A DNA stretch of 64,000 nt, taken from positions 186,001-250,000 of the forward strand of contig NZ_MTKN01000002.1 of NCBI RefSeq assembly GCF_001975825.1, given 5' to 3'. The position numbers were made by a program, and so were the translations under genes. Origin of the DNA: [Flexibacter] sp. ATCC 35208. GTDB taxonomy: Bacteria; Bacteroidota; Bacteroidia; Chitinophagales; Chitinophagaceae. Positions 1 to 9,100 of this stretch are shown here, piece after piece (positions within the stretch are counted from its first letter, which is position 1; each line of letters begins with the position of its first letter). The notes under the pieces are model-generated. The model did not search any database. It was not told the origin of the DNA and saw nothing but the letters and a program-made list of their open reading frames with translations.

Positions 1-848
1 CGGCCTATCATTGCACCACCCCAATACAAAGCCAGGTATTTCTTCGCTTCAGTTTCCGGCAGACCAGCGATATCCTGCAGACCCAGGAAACTGATCATAA
101 AACTACCCACGGCTACTTCACCACCTACATAACAGAAGATGGAAAGCACACCTCTTTTCAGCTGCGGAAACTGTAATACACCCAATCCTTTCGGTTGGTT
201 TTCTTCATCTACTGCAAATGCAGGCAGTTTTACACGCCAGATCAGCAGCGCTACAAGCAAGAGGATACCTGCAAAGATCAGGTAAGGAATTCTCGTTGCT
301 GCGGCACTGAAACCACCATTGGGATCCTTGAACAGTTCAAATATCAGGTGACCACCTAATATTGGCGCTATCGTAGTACCGAATGAGTTAAACGCCTGTG
401 TGAGGTTCAACCGGCTGGAAGCACTATCTTCCGGCCCCAGCAGTGATACATAGGCATTCGCGGTAATCTGCAATACAGTGAAGCCCAAACCAAGCACAAA
501 CAATGCGCTCAGGAACAGACCATATACACCATATGTAGCAGCTGGCAGGAATAATACGCAGCCCAGCGCTGACAGGATAATACCAAAGATTATCCCCTTC
601 TTGTACCCCACTTTATTTACAGGGTCCCCGTTGTAATAGGAAATAATGAAATAGATCAGCGAACCGATAAAATATGCGCCAAAGAACGCAAACTGAACCA
701 GCATCGATTTAAAGAATGTGAGCTGGAACAACTCTTTCAGGTAAGGGATCAAAATATCGTTCATACACGTGATAAATCCCCACATAAAAAACAATAACGT
801 GATCGTGATCAGTGGAATTGCATTGTTTCCTTTCTTATGATTGTTCAT
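1..848 (-). CDS. Sugar MFS transporter, FucP family (N-terminal part, cut by window edge)
   Basis: This is an inner-membrane sugar:proton symporter of the major facilitator superfamily, closest to the FucP/GluP (fucose or glucose/galactose) type. Translating the complement from the ATG at 848 gives an open frame of about 282 residues that runs off the window. It begins MNNHKKGNNAIPLIT and shows the family's first-helix pattern FFMWGFITCMNDILIPYLK, followed by several hydrophobic helices and a cytoplasmic linker rich in charged residues. The C-terminal helices lie outside the window. It is divergent from the Nudix-type regulator at 1034, an arrangement known for sugar catabolism regulators and their transporters in Bacteroidota, so the regulator may control it. 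The exact sugar cannot be read from the sequence; arabinose, fucose, galactose or glucose are all possible. Confidence 0.88.
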   Translation of the reverse strand, partial: MNNHKKGNNAIPLITITLLFFMWGFITCMNDILIPYLKELFQLTFFKSMLVQFAFFGAYFIGSLIYFIISYYNGDPVNKVGYKKGIIFGIILSALGCVLFLPAATYGVYGLFLSALFVLGLGFTVLQITANAYVSLLGPEDSASSRLNLTQAFNSFGTTIAPILGGHLIFELFKDPNGGFSAAATRIPYLIFAGILLLVALLIWRVKLPAFAVDEENQPKGLGVLQFPQLKRGVLSIFCYVGGEVAVGSFMISFLGLQDIAGLPETEAKKYLALYWGGAMIG

Positions 849-887
849 AACCCGGACTTACGTTTCATTGTTAAAGTTGGCAAAACA

Positions 888-895
888 CAAACATA
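888..895 (-). promoter_or_regulatory. Putative -7 element (TATGTTTG) of the MFS transporter gene
   Basis: The complement reads TATGTTTG, a match to the Bacteroidota -7 consensus TAnnTTTG, 39 nt before the transporter ATG. A TTTG lies further upstream (complement of 919-922), but the spacer is 23 bp instead of the usual 19, so the match is moderate. Confidence 0.45.
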
Positions 896-1021
896 CACCT
901 ATCTGAATCATTTTTTGTCAAAAAAAGGGCAAAAACTTTCAAAATCATATAAGTTTCCTTGCCATGGAAACGAGAATCAGGCATTTCCCCGGGTAAGATC
1001 ATCACTAATGTTAAATCTATT

Positions 1022-1029
1022 TATCTTTG
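1022..1029 (+). promoter_or_regulatory. -7 element TATCTTTG directly before the Nudix regulator ATG
   Basis: A perfect TAnnTTTG match ends four bases before the ATG at 1034. Transcription from such an element would start at or next to the ATG, giving a leaderless mRNA. This also favours 1034 as the start over in-frame codons further upstream. Confidence 0.6.
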
Positions 1030-1033
1030 TCAT

Positions 1034-1747
1034 ATGCGGAATACTGAGATTGAAAAAGCCAGCGAGGCGTTATGGAAAAATGCCCTACCTCACCTATCTG
1101 TCGACTGCGTGGTTTTTGGCTATCACCAGGGCAGTTTCAATGTACTGTTGGCAAAAATGAAAGGAGATAACAGCTGGATCCTCCCCGGCGGTTATATTCA
1201 AAAAACGGAATCGATTGATGATGCAGCGAAGCGGATCCTCTTCGAACGAAGTGGTGCAGAGAAGGTGTTTCTGGAAGTATTTGGGGTATTCGGAGAACCT
1301 AACCGCTCCGAAGATTATTTTGCAGCGTACGATGATAACCTGTGGCATAAGATGCGTTTTATTACCATTGGTTATTATGCGGTAATAGACCAGTCACAGG
1401 TCACACCAGTTCCTGATATGTTTAGTGATGCCTGCGAATGGATGCCGGTTTACGAATTGCCCGAAATGGTCATGGACCATCGCCAGATCATCGATAAGGC
1501 CCTTGAGAAACTGCGGGATCAGCTGTATCACAAACCGATTGGGTACAACCTGCTGCCTGAGATCTTTACCTTGCCACAACTGCAAGCCCTGTATGAGAAG
1601 ATTATGAATCAGAAGTTTAACAGGGGGAATTTTTACAGGAAGATTATGAAGGAGAATATCCTGATTAAACAAGGGGAGGCAAAGACAGGGGGGGCGCACA
1701 AGGCGCCACATCTGTATAAGTTTGATCCGTCGATTTATACTAAATAA
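1034..1747 (+). CDS. Nudix-domain transcriptional regulator (NrtR/AraR-like)
   Basis: This is a predicted DNA-binding sugar regulator of 237 residues: an N-terminal Nudix fold (about 18-150) joined to a C-terminal winged helix (about 155-237). The Nudix box spans residues 53-75. It keeps the first Gly (G53) and E59, but the core reads RILFER instead of the catalytic REUXEE, so hydrolysis is probably lost and the domain likely senses a ligand. Proteins of this build, such as the AraR regulator of Bacteroides, control sugar uptake and catabolism; the divergent sugar transporter next door fits. I chose the ATG at 1034 because a TAnnTTTG promoter sits just before it and the Nudix fold begins right after it; the longer reading from 959 adds 25 residues that look non-native. 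The effector is unknown. Confidence 0.82.
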   Translation: MRNTEIEKASEALWKNALPHLSVDCVVFGYHQGSFNVLLAKMKGDNSWILPGGYIQKTESIDDAAKRILFERSGAEKVFLEVFGVFGEPNRSEDYFAAYDDNLWHKMRFITIGYYAVIDQSQVTPVPDMFSDACEWMPVYELPEMVMDHRQIIDKALEKLRDQLYHKPIGYNLLPEIFTLPQLQALYEKIMNQKFNRGNFYRKIMKENILIKQGEAKTGGAHKAPHLYKFDPSIYTK

Positions 1748-1868
1748 AAATAGGGTTCACGTGCTCAGGGAGATGACAGGCTTTTGATTAGCCATGTCAC
1801 GGAGATGCACATGCCTTTAATCACGATCTGATTGCAGTTCCTACACGTCAAATAAGTGGATTCGTACC

Positions 1869-1943
1869 AATAATTTAATTTCCTCATTCCGCAGATTCAC
1901 CAAAACAGGTTACTTCAAATCAAGAATAATTTAATTTCCTCAT
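1869..1943 (+). repeat. Two 19-bp direct repeats upstream of malQ
   Basis: AATAATTTAATTTCCTCAT occurs exactly at 1869-1887 and 1925-1943, 56 bp apart, in the roughly 300-bp gap between the regulator gene and malQ. No reading frame crosses them. They could be binding sites for a regulator of malQ. Confidence 0.5.
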
Positions 1944-1949
1944 CATAGA

Positions 1950-1961
1950 TATCCGCGGATA
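1950..1961. promoter_or_regulatory. Palindrome TATCCGCGGATA upstream of malQ
   Basis: A perfect 12-bp palindrome about 80 bp before the malQ promoter. It has the symmetry of an operator for a dimeric regulator. No matching known motif is recognised. Confidence 0.35.
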
Positions 1962-2039
1962 GGTAGATGTATGCCTACTCCTTTTAATACAAATACACGT
2001 AGTAATATCTCCATAACCGGACTGGCACAGAAGTAGCTG

Positions 2040-2047
2040 TACATTTG
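2040..2047 (+). promoter_or_regulatory. -7 element TACATTTG of malQ
   Basis: A perfect TAnnTTTG match ends three bases before the ATG at 2051. The TTG at 2045 that could extend the frame by two codons is itself part of this element, so 2051 is the better start and the mRNA is probably leaderless. Confidence 0.6.
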
Positions 2048-2050
2048 CAT

Positions 2051-3421
2051 ATGACAACTATTTCACAACGTAGTGCCGGTATACTTCTACATATTACTTC
2101 TCTACCCGGGCCTTTTGGCGCCGGCGATTTAGGCCCATCCGCTTATCACTTTGCAGATCAGCTACACCTGGCCAGGCAACGTTATTGGCAGGTACTGCCT
2201 GTCAATCCTTTGCATCCGGAACATTTGTCTCCCTACAGCCCAATCAGCAGTATGGCAGGCGAACCATTATTGATAAGCCCGGAATTGCTGGCCAAAGAAG
2301 GTTTACTCACCCCTGCCCAACTCAGCAAGTGTCACTTGTCTGTTTCGGACCAGGTTGATTTTGCAAAAGCTATTCCTGTCAAAGGAGCGTTACTGGAAAT
2401 CGCTTACCTGAATTTCGTACAGACACAAGATCAATCGGCCTTCGAAAATTATTGCAGGGAACAGGCACATTGGCTCGATGAGTTTACAGATATTCAACGT
2501 GAGAAATGGTATCAATTTAAATTTGACCAGCAATGGGTAGCGCTCAAATCCTATTGCAATGACAAAGGAATTCTACTCTTTGGGGACCTTCCCTTTTATA
2601 TGCATGGCAATGCCTGCGATGTAAAAGCCCATCCTGCGTACTTTAATCTCAATGGTGTAGGTGGGGTGCCACCGGATTATTTTAGTGAGACAGGGCAATG
2701 CTGGAATGTACCTGTGTACGACTGGGATGCGCTCAAAGCAGATAATTACAGTTGGTGGATACGTAGAATAAAACGCAATCTGGAAAGATTTGATATTATT
2801 CGTCTTGATCACTTCCGTGCCTTTTCTGCTTATTGGGAAATTCCTGCTGGTGAACCCACGGCTGTGAATGGGCAATGGAAACCGGGTCCGGGAGCGGATT
2901 TGTTTGAAAAATTTAAAGCACTGTTTCCTACCATGCCTTTTATTGCAGAAGATTTGGGTACTATCGATGCACCTGTGAGGGCCTTGCAGGAACAATTCAA
3001 TTTGAAAGGTATGCGGGTGTTGCAGTTTGGTTTTGGGAAGGATATGCCGGAAAGTGATCATGCACCGCATCATTTTATTTCGAATGTGGTGGCAGTAACG
3101 GGTACGCATGATAATAATACTTCCCGTGGATGGTATGAGGAAGATGCGGATCGCAAAACAAGATTAAACTTCCGGGAATATACAGGGTTGAAAATAGCGC
3201 CTAAAAAAGTGGCGCGTATTTTATCAAGGATGGCTTATTCTTCTATAGCAGATATTGTGATTTTGCCTATGCAGGATGTGTTGGAGCTGTCTGGTGATGC
3301 GAGGATGAATCATCCTTCGGGGAGTAATAAAAACTGGAAATGGAGGATGATGCCGGGGCAGTTTAAAAAGAAGAAAATAAAGCGATTGAAGAAATGGGTG
3401 AAGGTCTATGGCCGGAGATAA
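2051..3421 (+). CDS. malQ: 4-alpha-glucanotransferase (amylomaltase, GH77)
   Basis: MalQ transfers alpha-1,4-glucan chains between maltodextrins in the cytoplasm, in starch, maltose or glycogen use. The 456-residue protein is the short plant D-enzyme/Thermus-like form without starch-binding domains. The N-terminus (SAGILLHITSLPGPFGAGDLG) is typical. GH77 catalytic residues are all visible: nucleophile D253 in RLDHFRAF, acid/base E300 in AEDLG and D354 in GTHDNN. The C-terminal MNHPSGSNKNWKWRM matches the family's end motif. It stands alone in its orientation and converges on the GH5 gene, with a shared hairpin between them. Confidence 0.95.
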   Translation: MTTISQRSAGILLHITSLPGPFGAGDLGPSAYHFADQLHLARQRYWQVLPVNPLHPEHLSPYSPISSMAGEPLLISPELLAKEGLLTPAQLSKCHLSVSDQVDFAKAIPVKGALLEIAYLNFVQTQDQSAFENYCREQAHWLDEFTDIQREKWYQFKFDQQWVALKSYCNDKGILLFGDLPFYMHGNACDVKAHPAYFNLNGVGGVPPDYFSETGQCWNVPVYDWDALKADNYSWWIRRIKRNLERFDIIRLDHFRAFSAYWEIPAGEPTAVNGQWKPGPGADLFEKFKALFPTMPFIAEDLGTIDAPVRALQEQFNLKGMRVLQFGFGKDMPESDHAPHHFISNVVAVTGTHDNNTSRGWYEEDADRKTRLNFREYTGLKIAPKKVARILSRMAYSSIADIVILPMQDVLELSGDARMNHPSGSNKNWKWRMMPGQFKKKKIKRLKKWVKVYGRR

Positions 3422-3495
3422 CTATGACGGTTTCTGGGAGGTACGAGTGATTAAAATACACTGCAATTTTTCGGGAAACTACTTTTCTGAAAACA

Positions 3496-3533
3496 CAAGA
3501 GGCACGTAAAACTTACATCTTACGCACCTCTTG
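3496..3533. terminator. Hairpin between convergent malQ and GH5 genes
   Basis: CAAGAGGCACGTAA pairs with TTACGCACCTCTTG, with two mismatched positions and a 10-nt loop, between two genes that converge. It can serve as a bidirectional terminator. Confidence 0.55.
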
Positions 3534-3552
3534 TTATTATTTAATGACCACC

Positions 3553-5019
3553 TTATAACGCCGTTATCTGCCACTGCTGATTCGCTCCGCTATTCCAGTT
3601 CCACTGTATAATACCCGCGCCATTCGTCGTAGACGCCGCATTTACATCCACTGCAAACCCACTATTCCTATTTAGTATTTTATAATACCCAAACCCAATA
3701 TCAATTACCTGCCACTGCTGGTTCGTACCACCTGAATAATCATACTGAATAATTCCTGTACCCGCAGTCGTAGAAGCGCCATTTACATCCAGCGCCTTTG
3801 CACTATTCTTATTGATGATAGACTGATAATTACTACCCAGTGCATTGAATGTCCACTGCTGATTCGCACCACCCCAATAATCCCACTGGTCAATAGCAGC
3901 GCTATTAGCAGTAGATTGATTGTATACTTCCAATGCTTTACTACTATTCTTGTTAATAACTTTGTAATAAGTACCGGAAGTAAATGATGCATACGGAGGA
4001 GTAATGGTTCCTGTACCCCATGCGTATTTCAGGCGGGTCAGACCAGAAGTATTGTTAGTCGTCAATGCAGAACCAGTGGAAGTAAACATGCTGTAAGTAT
4101 CCCCTGTTCTTAATCCTGGCCAGTATACACAACCTACACCCAGATCATGAAGTGAATTGGTCATACCTTGCAGGTAAGTGTTGTTTACATTGGAACCCGG
4201 CGCTCCGGTGTAATTCGTACCATCTGTCATGACCGTACCAAATTCAGTAACGATCGTTCTTGTTGGATAAGACAATGATTTCACCGGTTGTTCCCAATCA
4301 GCAGTGGTAGTTTTGCTGGATTCAAACCAGGTGTAGTCGTGAAAAGAGAGCAAACAACTGTCAAAGCGGGTATCTGCGCCAATGGTATTCACATCGGAAG
4401 AATACCCTACCCCATCCAATACAAACCTGTTTTTAGGTACGCCAGGGTACCTGGTTACAAATGTATTGTAGAGCGTCTTCAAATCACTCGCACTATACCC
4501 ATGCGGTTCATTGAAGCACTCAAAATACACCAGTGTGTTAGATCTGTAATTAGCGACAATCGTGTCCCACATTTGCCAAAATGTGGTGGTGTTGTCAATT
4601 AGGCCATCACGGGAGGAAGATCCTTCCCAATAGCCTAATAGAACTTTCATGTTTTTGGAGGTCGCTTTGTCGATAGCGCCTTTGTAAGTAGACCAGAAAG
4701 AACTCACTACTGTAGAAGGATTGACCGGTAGCCGCACGGTGTTCGCGCCGGCGGAAACAAAGCCGTTGAGAATGTAATCGGCCTTTGTTTGCATACTGGC
4801 GTAGGTATCAGTAGAGACAGTGCCGGAAAGGATCAGTGCATCATCTGCAAAGTTGTCCCTGCTATCCGCCCAGTTGACGCCTTTGAAATCACTGGAGGCA
4901 ACGGCTACAGCTACTACAGCAGTGGAGTTGTTCAATTTGAGTGACGACAGATCTGCCTGCTCTTTATTGCAGGCGAAGGCAAGCATGGCGCTTGCAATAA
5001 GGGTTAATTTGGTTTTCAT
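3553..5019 (-). CDS. GH5-type glycoside hydrolase lipoprotein with C-terminal ricin-B lectin domain
   Basis: This is a predicted surface or periplasmic endoglycosidase of 488 residues. The signal peptide ends in the lipobox LAFAC (Cys17), so it is a lipoprotein. A GH5-like barrel covers about 45-335, with the likely acid/base E171 in CFNEPHGY and nucleophile E259 in IVTEFGTV. A ricin-B type beta-trefoil covers about 345-488, with three repeats each ending in the QxW signature (QQWTF, QQWQV, QQWQI), which should bind carbohydrate. Substrate could be cellulose, mannan or another beta-glycan; the sequence does not decide. It is a single gene with no SusC/SusD pair beside it, so it is not part of a classic polysaccharide utilisation locus. 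Confidence 0.85.
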   Translation of the reverse strand: MKTKLTLIASAMLAFACNKEQADLSSLKLNNSTAVVAVAVASSDFKGVNWADSRDNFADDALILSGTVSTDTYASMQTKADYILNGFVSAGANTVRLPVNPSTVVSSFWSTYKGAIDKATSKNMKVLLGYWEGSSSRDGLIDNTTTFWQMWDTIVANYRSNTLVYFECFNEPHGYSASDLKTLYNTFVTRYPGVPKNRFVLDGVGYSSDVNTIGADTRFDSCLLSFHDYTWFESSKTTTADWEQPVKSLSYPTRTIVTEFGTVMTDGTNYTGAPGSNVNNTYLQGMTNSLHDLGVGCVYWPGLRTGDTYSMFTSTGSALTTNNTSGLTRLKYAWGTGTITPPYASFTSGTYYKVINKNSSKALEVYNQSTANSAAIDQWDYWGGANQQWTFNALGSNYQSIINKNSAKALDVNGASTTAGTGIIQYDYSGGTNQQWQVIDIGFGYYKILNRNSGFAVDVNAASTTNGAGIIQWNWNSGANQQWQITAL

Positions 5020-5142
5020 AAACGTGAGAATTAATTGTATAATTTACAATTAAAAAATTGTTTTGAAAAATCATTTTATTAATGGTAACCCGGATGAATT
5101 ATTAATGCTTTCTATTTGTAGAGGTATATGGGTAACTATTTC

Positions 5143-5182
5143 TTATCTATTTGAGAAATTATTTTTTATCTATTTGAGAAAT
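5143..5182. repeat. Two 17-bp direct repeats between the GH5 gene and the alkyltransferase-like gene
   Basis: TTATCTATTTGAGAAAT occurs at 5143-5159 and 5166-5182, a 23-bp period, about 125 bp before the GH5 start on the other strand. The surrounding 304-bp gap (5020-5323) is AT-rich with no gene. The repeats may be an operator. Confidence 0.45.
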
Positions 5183-5311
5183 CAAAATCAGCAACATTAT
5201 TCTTTTTGAATGACTAAATGAATTTGCTTTTGAACCGGTGGGTAAATTATCTTAGGTTGCTGATTAAGAATTTTTACAATCCCTAAGCTGGGTGAATTAC
5301 CCCAGGTTTCC

Positions 5312-5319
5312 TACATTTG
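5312..5319 (+). promoter_or_regulatory. -7 element TACATTTG of the alkyltransferase-like gene
   Basis: A perfect TAnnTTTG match ends four bases before ATG 5324, implying a leaderless transcript. Confidence 0.55.
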
Positions 5320-5323
5320 AAAA

Positions 5324-5656
5324 ATGCAAAACGATCCGGACTTCAACAAACTCGTCTTCGACATCGCCCGCGCCATTCCCAAAGGCCGTGTTACCTCTTA
5401 TGGCGCCATCGCCAAAGCCCTTGGTAAAGGCAACCTTTCCCGCATGGTAGGACGTGCTATGGGACTTGTAAATGAAGAAAAAAAGCCTGTGCCTTTTCAG
5501 AGAGTGGTCAATAGCCAGGGATATCTGACCGGTGACCCAAGGCATGTTGCTGTTCGCCGAAAACTTTTGGAAAAAGAAGGCGTGGAAATAAAGAATGATA
5601 AAGTGGTGAATTTTAGAAACATCTTCTGGGATCCTTCTGAAGAAATTGACTTGTAG
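5324..5656 (+). CDS. Alkyltransferase-like (MGMT-fold) DNA-binding protein
   Basis: The 110-residue protein is the DNA-binding domain of the O6-alkylguanine-DNA alkyltransferase family, without the N-terminal Ada-type domain. It has the family start VFDIARAIPKGRVTSYGAIA and the arginine-finger helix around R44. The reactive-cysteine motif PCHRV is replaced by PFQRV (57-61), so Phe58 stands where the alkyl-accepting Cys would be. It therefore cannot act as a suicide methyltransferase. Alkyltransferase-like proteins bind O6-alkylguanine and hand the lesion to nucleotide excision repair; that role is inferred here, and the usual replacement in such proteins is Trp or Ala, not Phe. Confidence 0.85.
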   Translation: MQNDPDFNKLVFDIARAIPKGRVTSYGAIAKALGKGNLSRMVGRAMGLVNEEKKPVPFQRVVNSQGYLTGDPRHVAVRRKLLEKEGVEIKNDKVVNFRNIFWDPSEEIDL

Positions 5657-5734
5657 AGCCGATAGTAACAGGTCGCTAAAGAAATCGACTTTTAACAACC
5701 AGGGAAAGAAACAGACTTTAATTCTCCAATAATT

Positions 5735-6007
5735 ATGATCTTTTACCCTTTACCCCCGACTTTTAAACAAACCAATTACGCCTTTTAAACAAACCAACCC
5801 CTACCCTATAGCGAACTTCTTATTCATTACGGCACTCAGGAGAAAGTGTATACCAGCGGTGATACAGTCCTCATTCCCCGCAATCACCTGTGCAGACTAA
5901 CCAAGTACCCTGTGGATGAAAAGCCGTTCAAATCCATCTCTGATTTGTCACATTTTTCTTTTGCTTTTAAAAAGCAATATGGGTATAATCCAACAACTTC
6001 TAAATAG
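5735..6007 (+). pseudogene. Remnant of an AraC-type regulator (stop codon plus internal deletion)
   Basis: One continuous frame from ATG 5735 to TAG 6007 reads as pieces of an AraC-family regulator. It starts MIFYPLPPTFKQTNYAF, meets TAA at 5786, then resumes with a cupin-like stretch (SGDTVLIPRNHLCRLTKYP) and jumps straight to the end of the second helix-turn-helix (SDLSHFSFAFKKQYGYNP). The premature stop lies in a short duplication: TTTTAAACAAACCAA occurs twice around 5760-5800. The first helix-turn-helix and most of the sensor domain are missing, so the gene is dead. Confidence 0.75.
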
Positions 6008-6009
6008 TC

Positions 6010-6044
6010 AAAGAGCGCTTTTACCTTTGGTAAAAACGCTCTTT
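6010..6044 (+). terminator. Hairpin after the AraC remnant
   Basis: AAAGAGCGCTTTTACC pairs with GGTAAAAACGCTCTTT over a 3-nt loop (one mismatch). It sits directly behind the AraC remnant and upstream of the convergent Ig-repeat gene's end. Confidence 0.6.
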
Positions 6045-6109
6045 AGCTATCCATGGCCTGCGGCCGGCTTATTAATGTCAGCTTATTAAAAATACCAATA
6101 TCTTAAATA

Positions 6110-9100
6110 TTACCTCGTTAACACCACACTACCTGATTGCTCTATATGCTTCCCCTCCGATGTTACCGCACTAATCATATACACATACGCTCCTAACGCC
6201 GCCTGCTGCCCCTTCTGCATACCAGCCCATCCGGTATTTACATCATGCGATTCAAACACCAACTGTCCTACTCTATTATACACCCTCATCACAAACACCA
6301 CCGGCAAATCGGAAGTCTTCGCCCTAAACACATCATTCTTCCCATCCCCATTCGGCGAAAACGCCGTAGGCAGCATGTAATATATCTTACAATCAGGACT
6401 CAGATTCAAATGTACTTCTGCCGTACCCACACAACCACCGGCATCCGTACCCGTTACTGTATAAGTTGCATCTCCCCTGAAAGTAGCGAGAATACCAGCA
6501 CCGGTAACAGCAGATAAATTCGTGGCCGGACTCCACTCATACGTCGATGCACCACTTGCTCTTAATGTCACCGTATCATTGATGCAATACATCCCCGCGG
6601 ATGGTGTCACCTGAATTTCCGGTGCCACTCCTACCGATACCACTTTTTCTACCTTCGTTTCACACTGACCATCATACGCCATCAATAAAACTGTATACGC
6701 TCCCGGATCATGCCACAACACCTGATATGGCCCCGGATCATCTCCACTTACACTCACTGCATTATAAAAATTCCAGGTATAAAAAGCTGTCTTCGACTCC
6801 GCAGGTACCAGTGTCACTGTCATCGGTGTACCTGCACAACCACCGCTCGTCGTAAAATCAGCGATCGGACTTTGCTTCACTGTCACCGTCATTGGTGCCC
6901 GCGCACTTTCACATCCATCCGTCTGACTCACATAATACGTTGTCGAACCAGTTACCAGTGTTGAAGGTATGGGTGCTGTTGAAGAACCCGTACCACCGGT
7001 AGCAGCCGTATACCACAGTAAATTAGTACCTTCTGCTGTAAGCGATGTTGCTGATGAATACTGACATAGAGTCAATGGCGTTACTACTGGTGATGTAGAC
7101 GTAGTTACCGTCACTGTCAGTGCAGCACGATCACTTTCACAACCTGTAGTCTGCGATACATAATAGGTAGTAGACCCTACTGATAATGTAACTGGTATCG
7201 GTGCTGTTGAAGACCCCGTACCACCTGTAGCAACTGTATACCATTTCAAATTTGTACCCGTTGCTGTCAGTTGCGGCACTGACTGGTTCAGACAATAATC
7301 CAGGTTACTCACCACTGGTGGTTGTGCCTGTGCCAGAATGGTTACTGACAGTTCTGATCGTTCACTCTCACAACCACCCGCATCCTGCTGTGTGACCCAA
7401 TAGTAAGTCGTACCTAAAGTACCTGTATTCACCGCAGGTGCAACAGACGTACCTGTACCACCTGTAGCAGATGTGTACCACAATAAGTTTGTACCTGATG
7501 CTGTCAACGCTGGCGCTGCCACATTCTGACAATAAGTAAAGTCATTCACAATCGGTGGTGTCGCCTGACTACCTATGGTCACTGTCAGTGCAGAACGGCT
7601 ACTTTCACATCCGGGATTCTGTGTCACATAATAGGTAGTGGTACCATTTACAGCTGTAGATGGAGTAGGTGCTGTTGCAGATCCTGTACCACCTGTTGAT
7701 GTCGTATACCATAGCAGGTTACTACCAGTAGCTGTCAATGGTGCGGCTGTTGAACCGATACAATAGGTCACATCTGATACTGCTGGTCCCGCAGGAATTC
7801 CGTTTACAAGTACCTGCAACGGCGCACGATCACTTTCACAACCCACCGTCTGCGATACGTAATAATAAGATACACCGATCACTGTTGTAGCCGGAACTGG
7901 TGCGGTGCTGAGTGCCGTACCACCTGTTTCCGCTGTATACCATTTTAAATCCGTACCTGTCGCTGTCAGTGCCGATGCTGTTGCATACCTACAGTAAGCT
8001 ACATCAGTTACCACCGGTGCCGCAGGTTGCGCTCTTACATAGGCTGTCACCATCGTACGGTCACTCTCACAAGCCCCGGCCGTGGTTTGTGTTACATAGT
8101 AATACAAATATCCTGAAGCGGTTGTAACCGGTGTAGGTGCGGTTGAAGACCCCGTACCACCTGTTGCGGCAGTATACCATAGCAGGTTATCGCCCGTAGC
8201 TACAAGGGGCGTAGCATCCATATTCTGGCAAAAGTATTGCAGACTGGCCGTAGGCGCAGTGGAGATCGTCTTTGTAGATTCATAGATACCCATATCTACA
8301 GTATTCACTACACGTGGGTTACCACCATAATCCGTCGTGCTGCTACCCACAGCAGTCAGGATAGTTGCATCTATGACAGGTGAACAAGGCGCCACATGAA
8401 AATCATAATTCGATGCATCTACAAATTGTGGATCACTGTTGATATTGTTGGCAGGCAGACCCGCATCATCCACATAAATGTCACTGTCATGCCAGGTGAT
8501 ATTCGCATCACTAAAGTTGGAAGCTCCATACTTAGCACCGTTTCTCCACACGATGGCAAATTCTATGTAAGGTCCGCCAGTCGCTCCATTAGCGAGAGAG
8601 TTGTAGGCCAGGTTTTCACCATTTGCCCAAAACACGACATTGTCCATCCAGGGCCTGTGTGCAGTAGTGGTACCATCCAGTATATTGGCAATCACTGAAC
8701 CTTGTCCGGAAGTAACCGTATTCCCAATGAAGATACTGTTGTCAGTATAATCATTTCCCCAGCAGGCACCCTCATAAGTAACAGAGATAGCCCCACCCGC
8801 TGTATTGGCGGTATTCCCTATGAATATACACTTTGACACCTTGGTAGCCAGATAAGGTTGGGCGCTACCCGAAGTAATGCCTAACACACCTAACCCTGCT
8901 CCATATATCGCATAGTTATTTGTAAACGTGCAATTTGCGACAATCGCCGCCACAGCCGATGCCGATGCATCTGCATACAGACTCACGCCCGCCCCTGTAT
9001 TATATTGATTCGCCGTCAGGGCAGGAAAACCATAATCTCCCTGACCATCCCTGATCGTAACACCATCGACAGTAGCGTTGATGATACGCACTACATTGTA

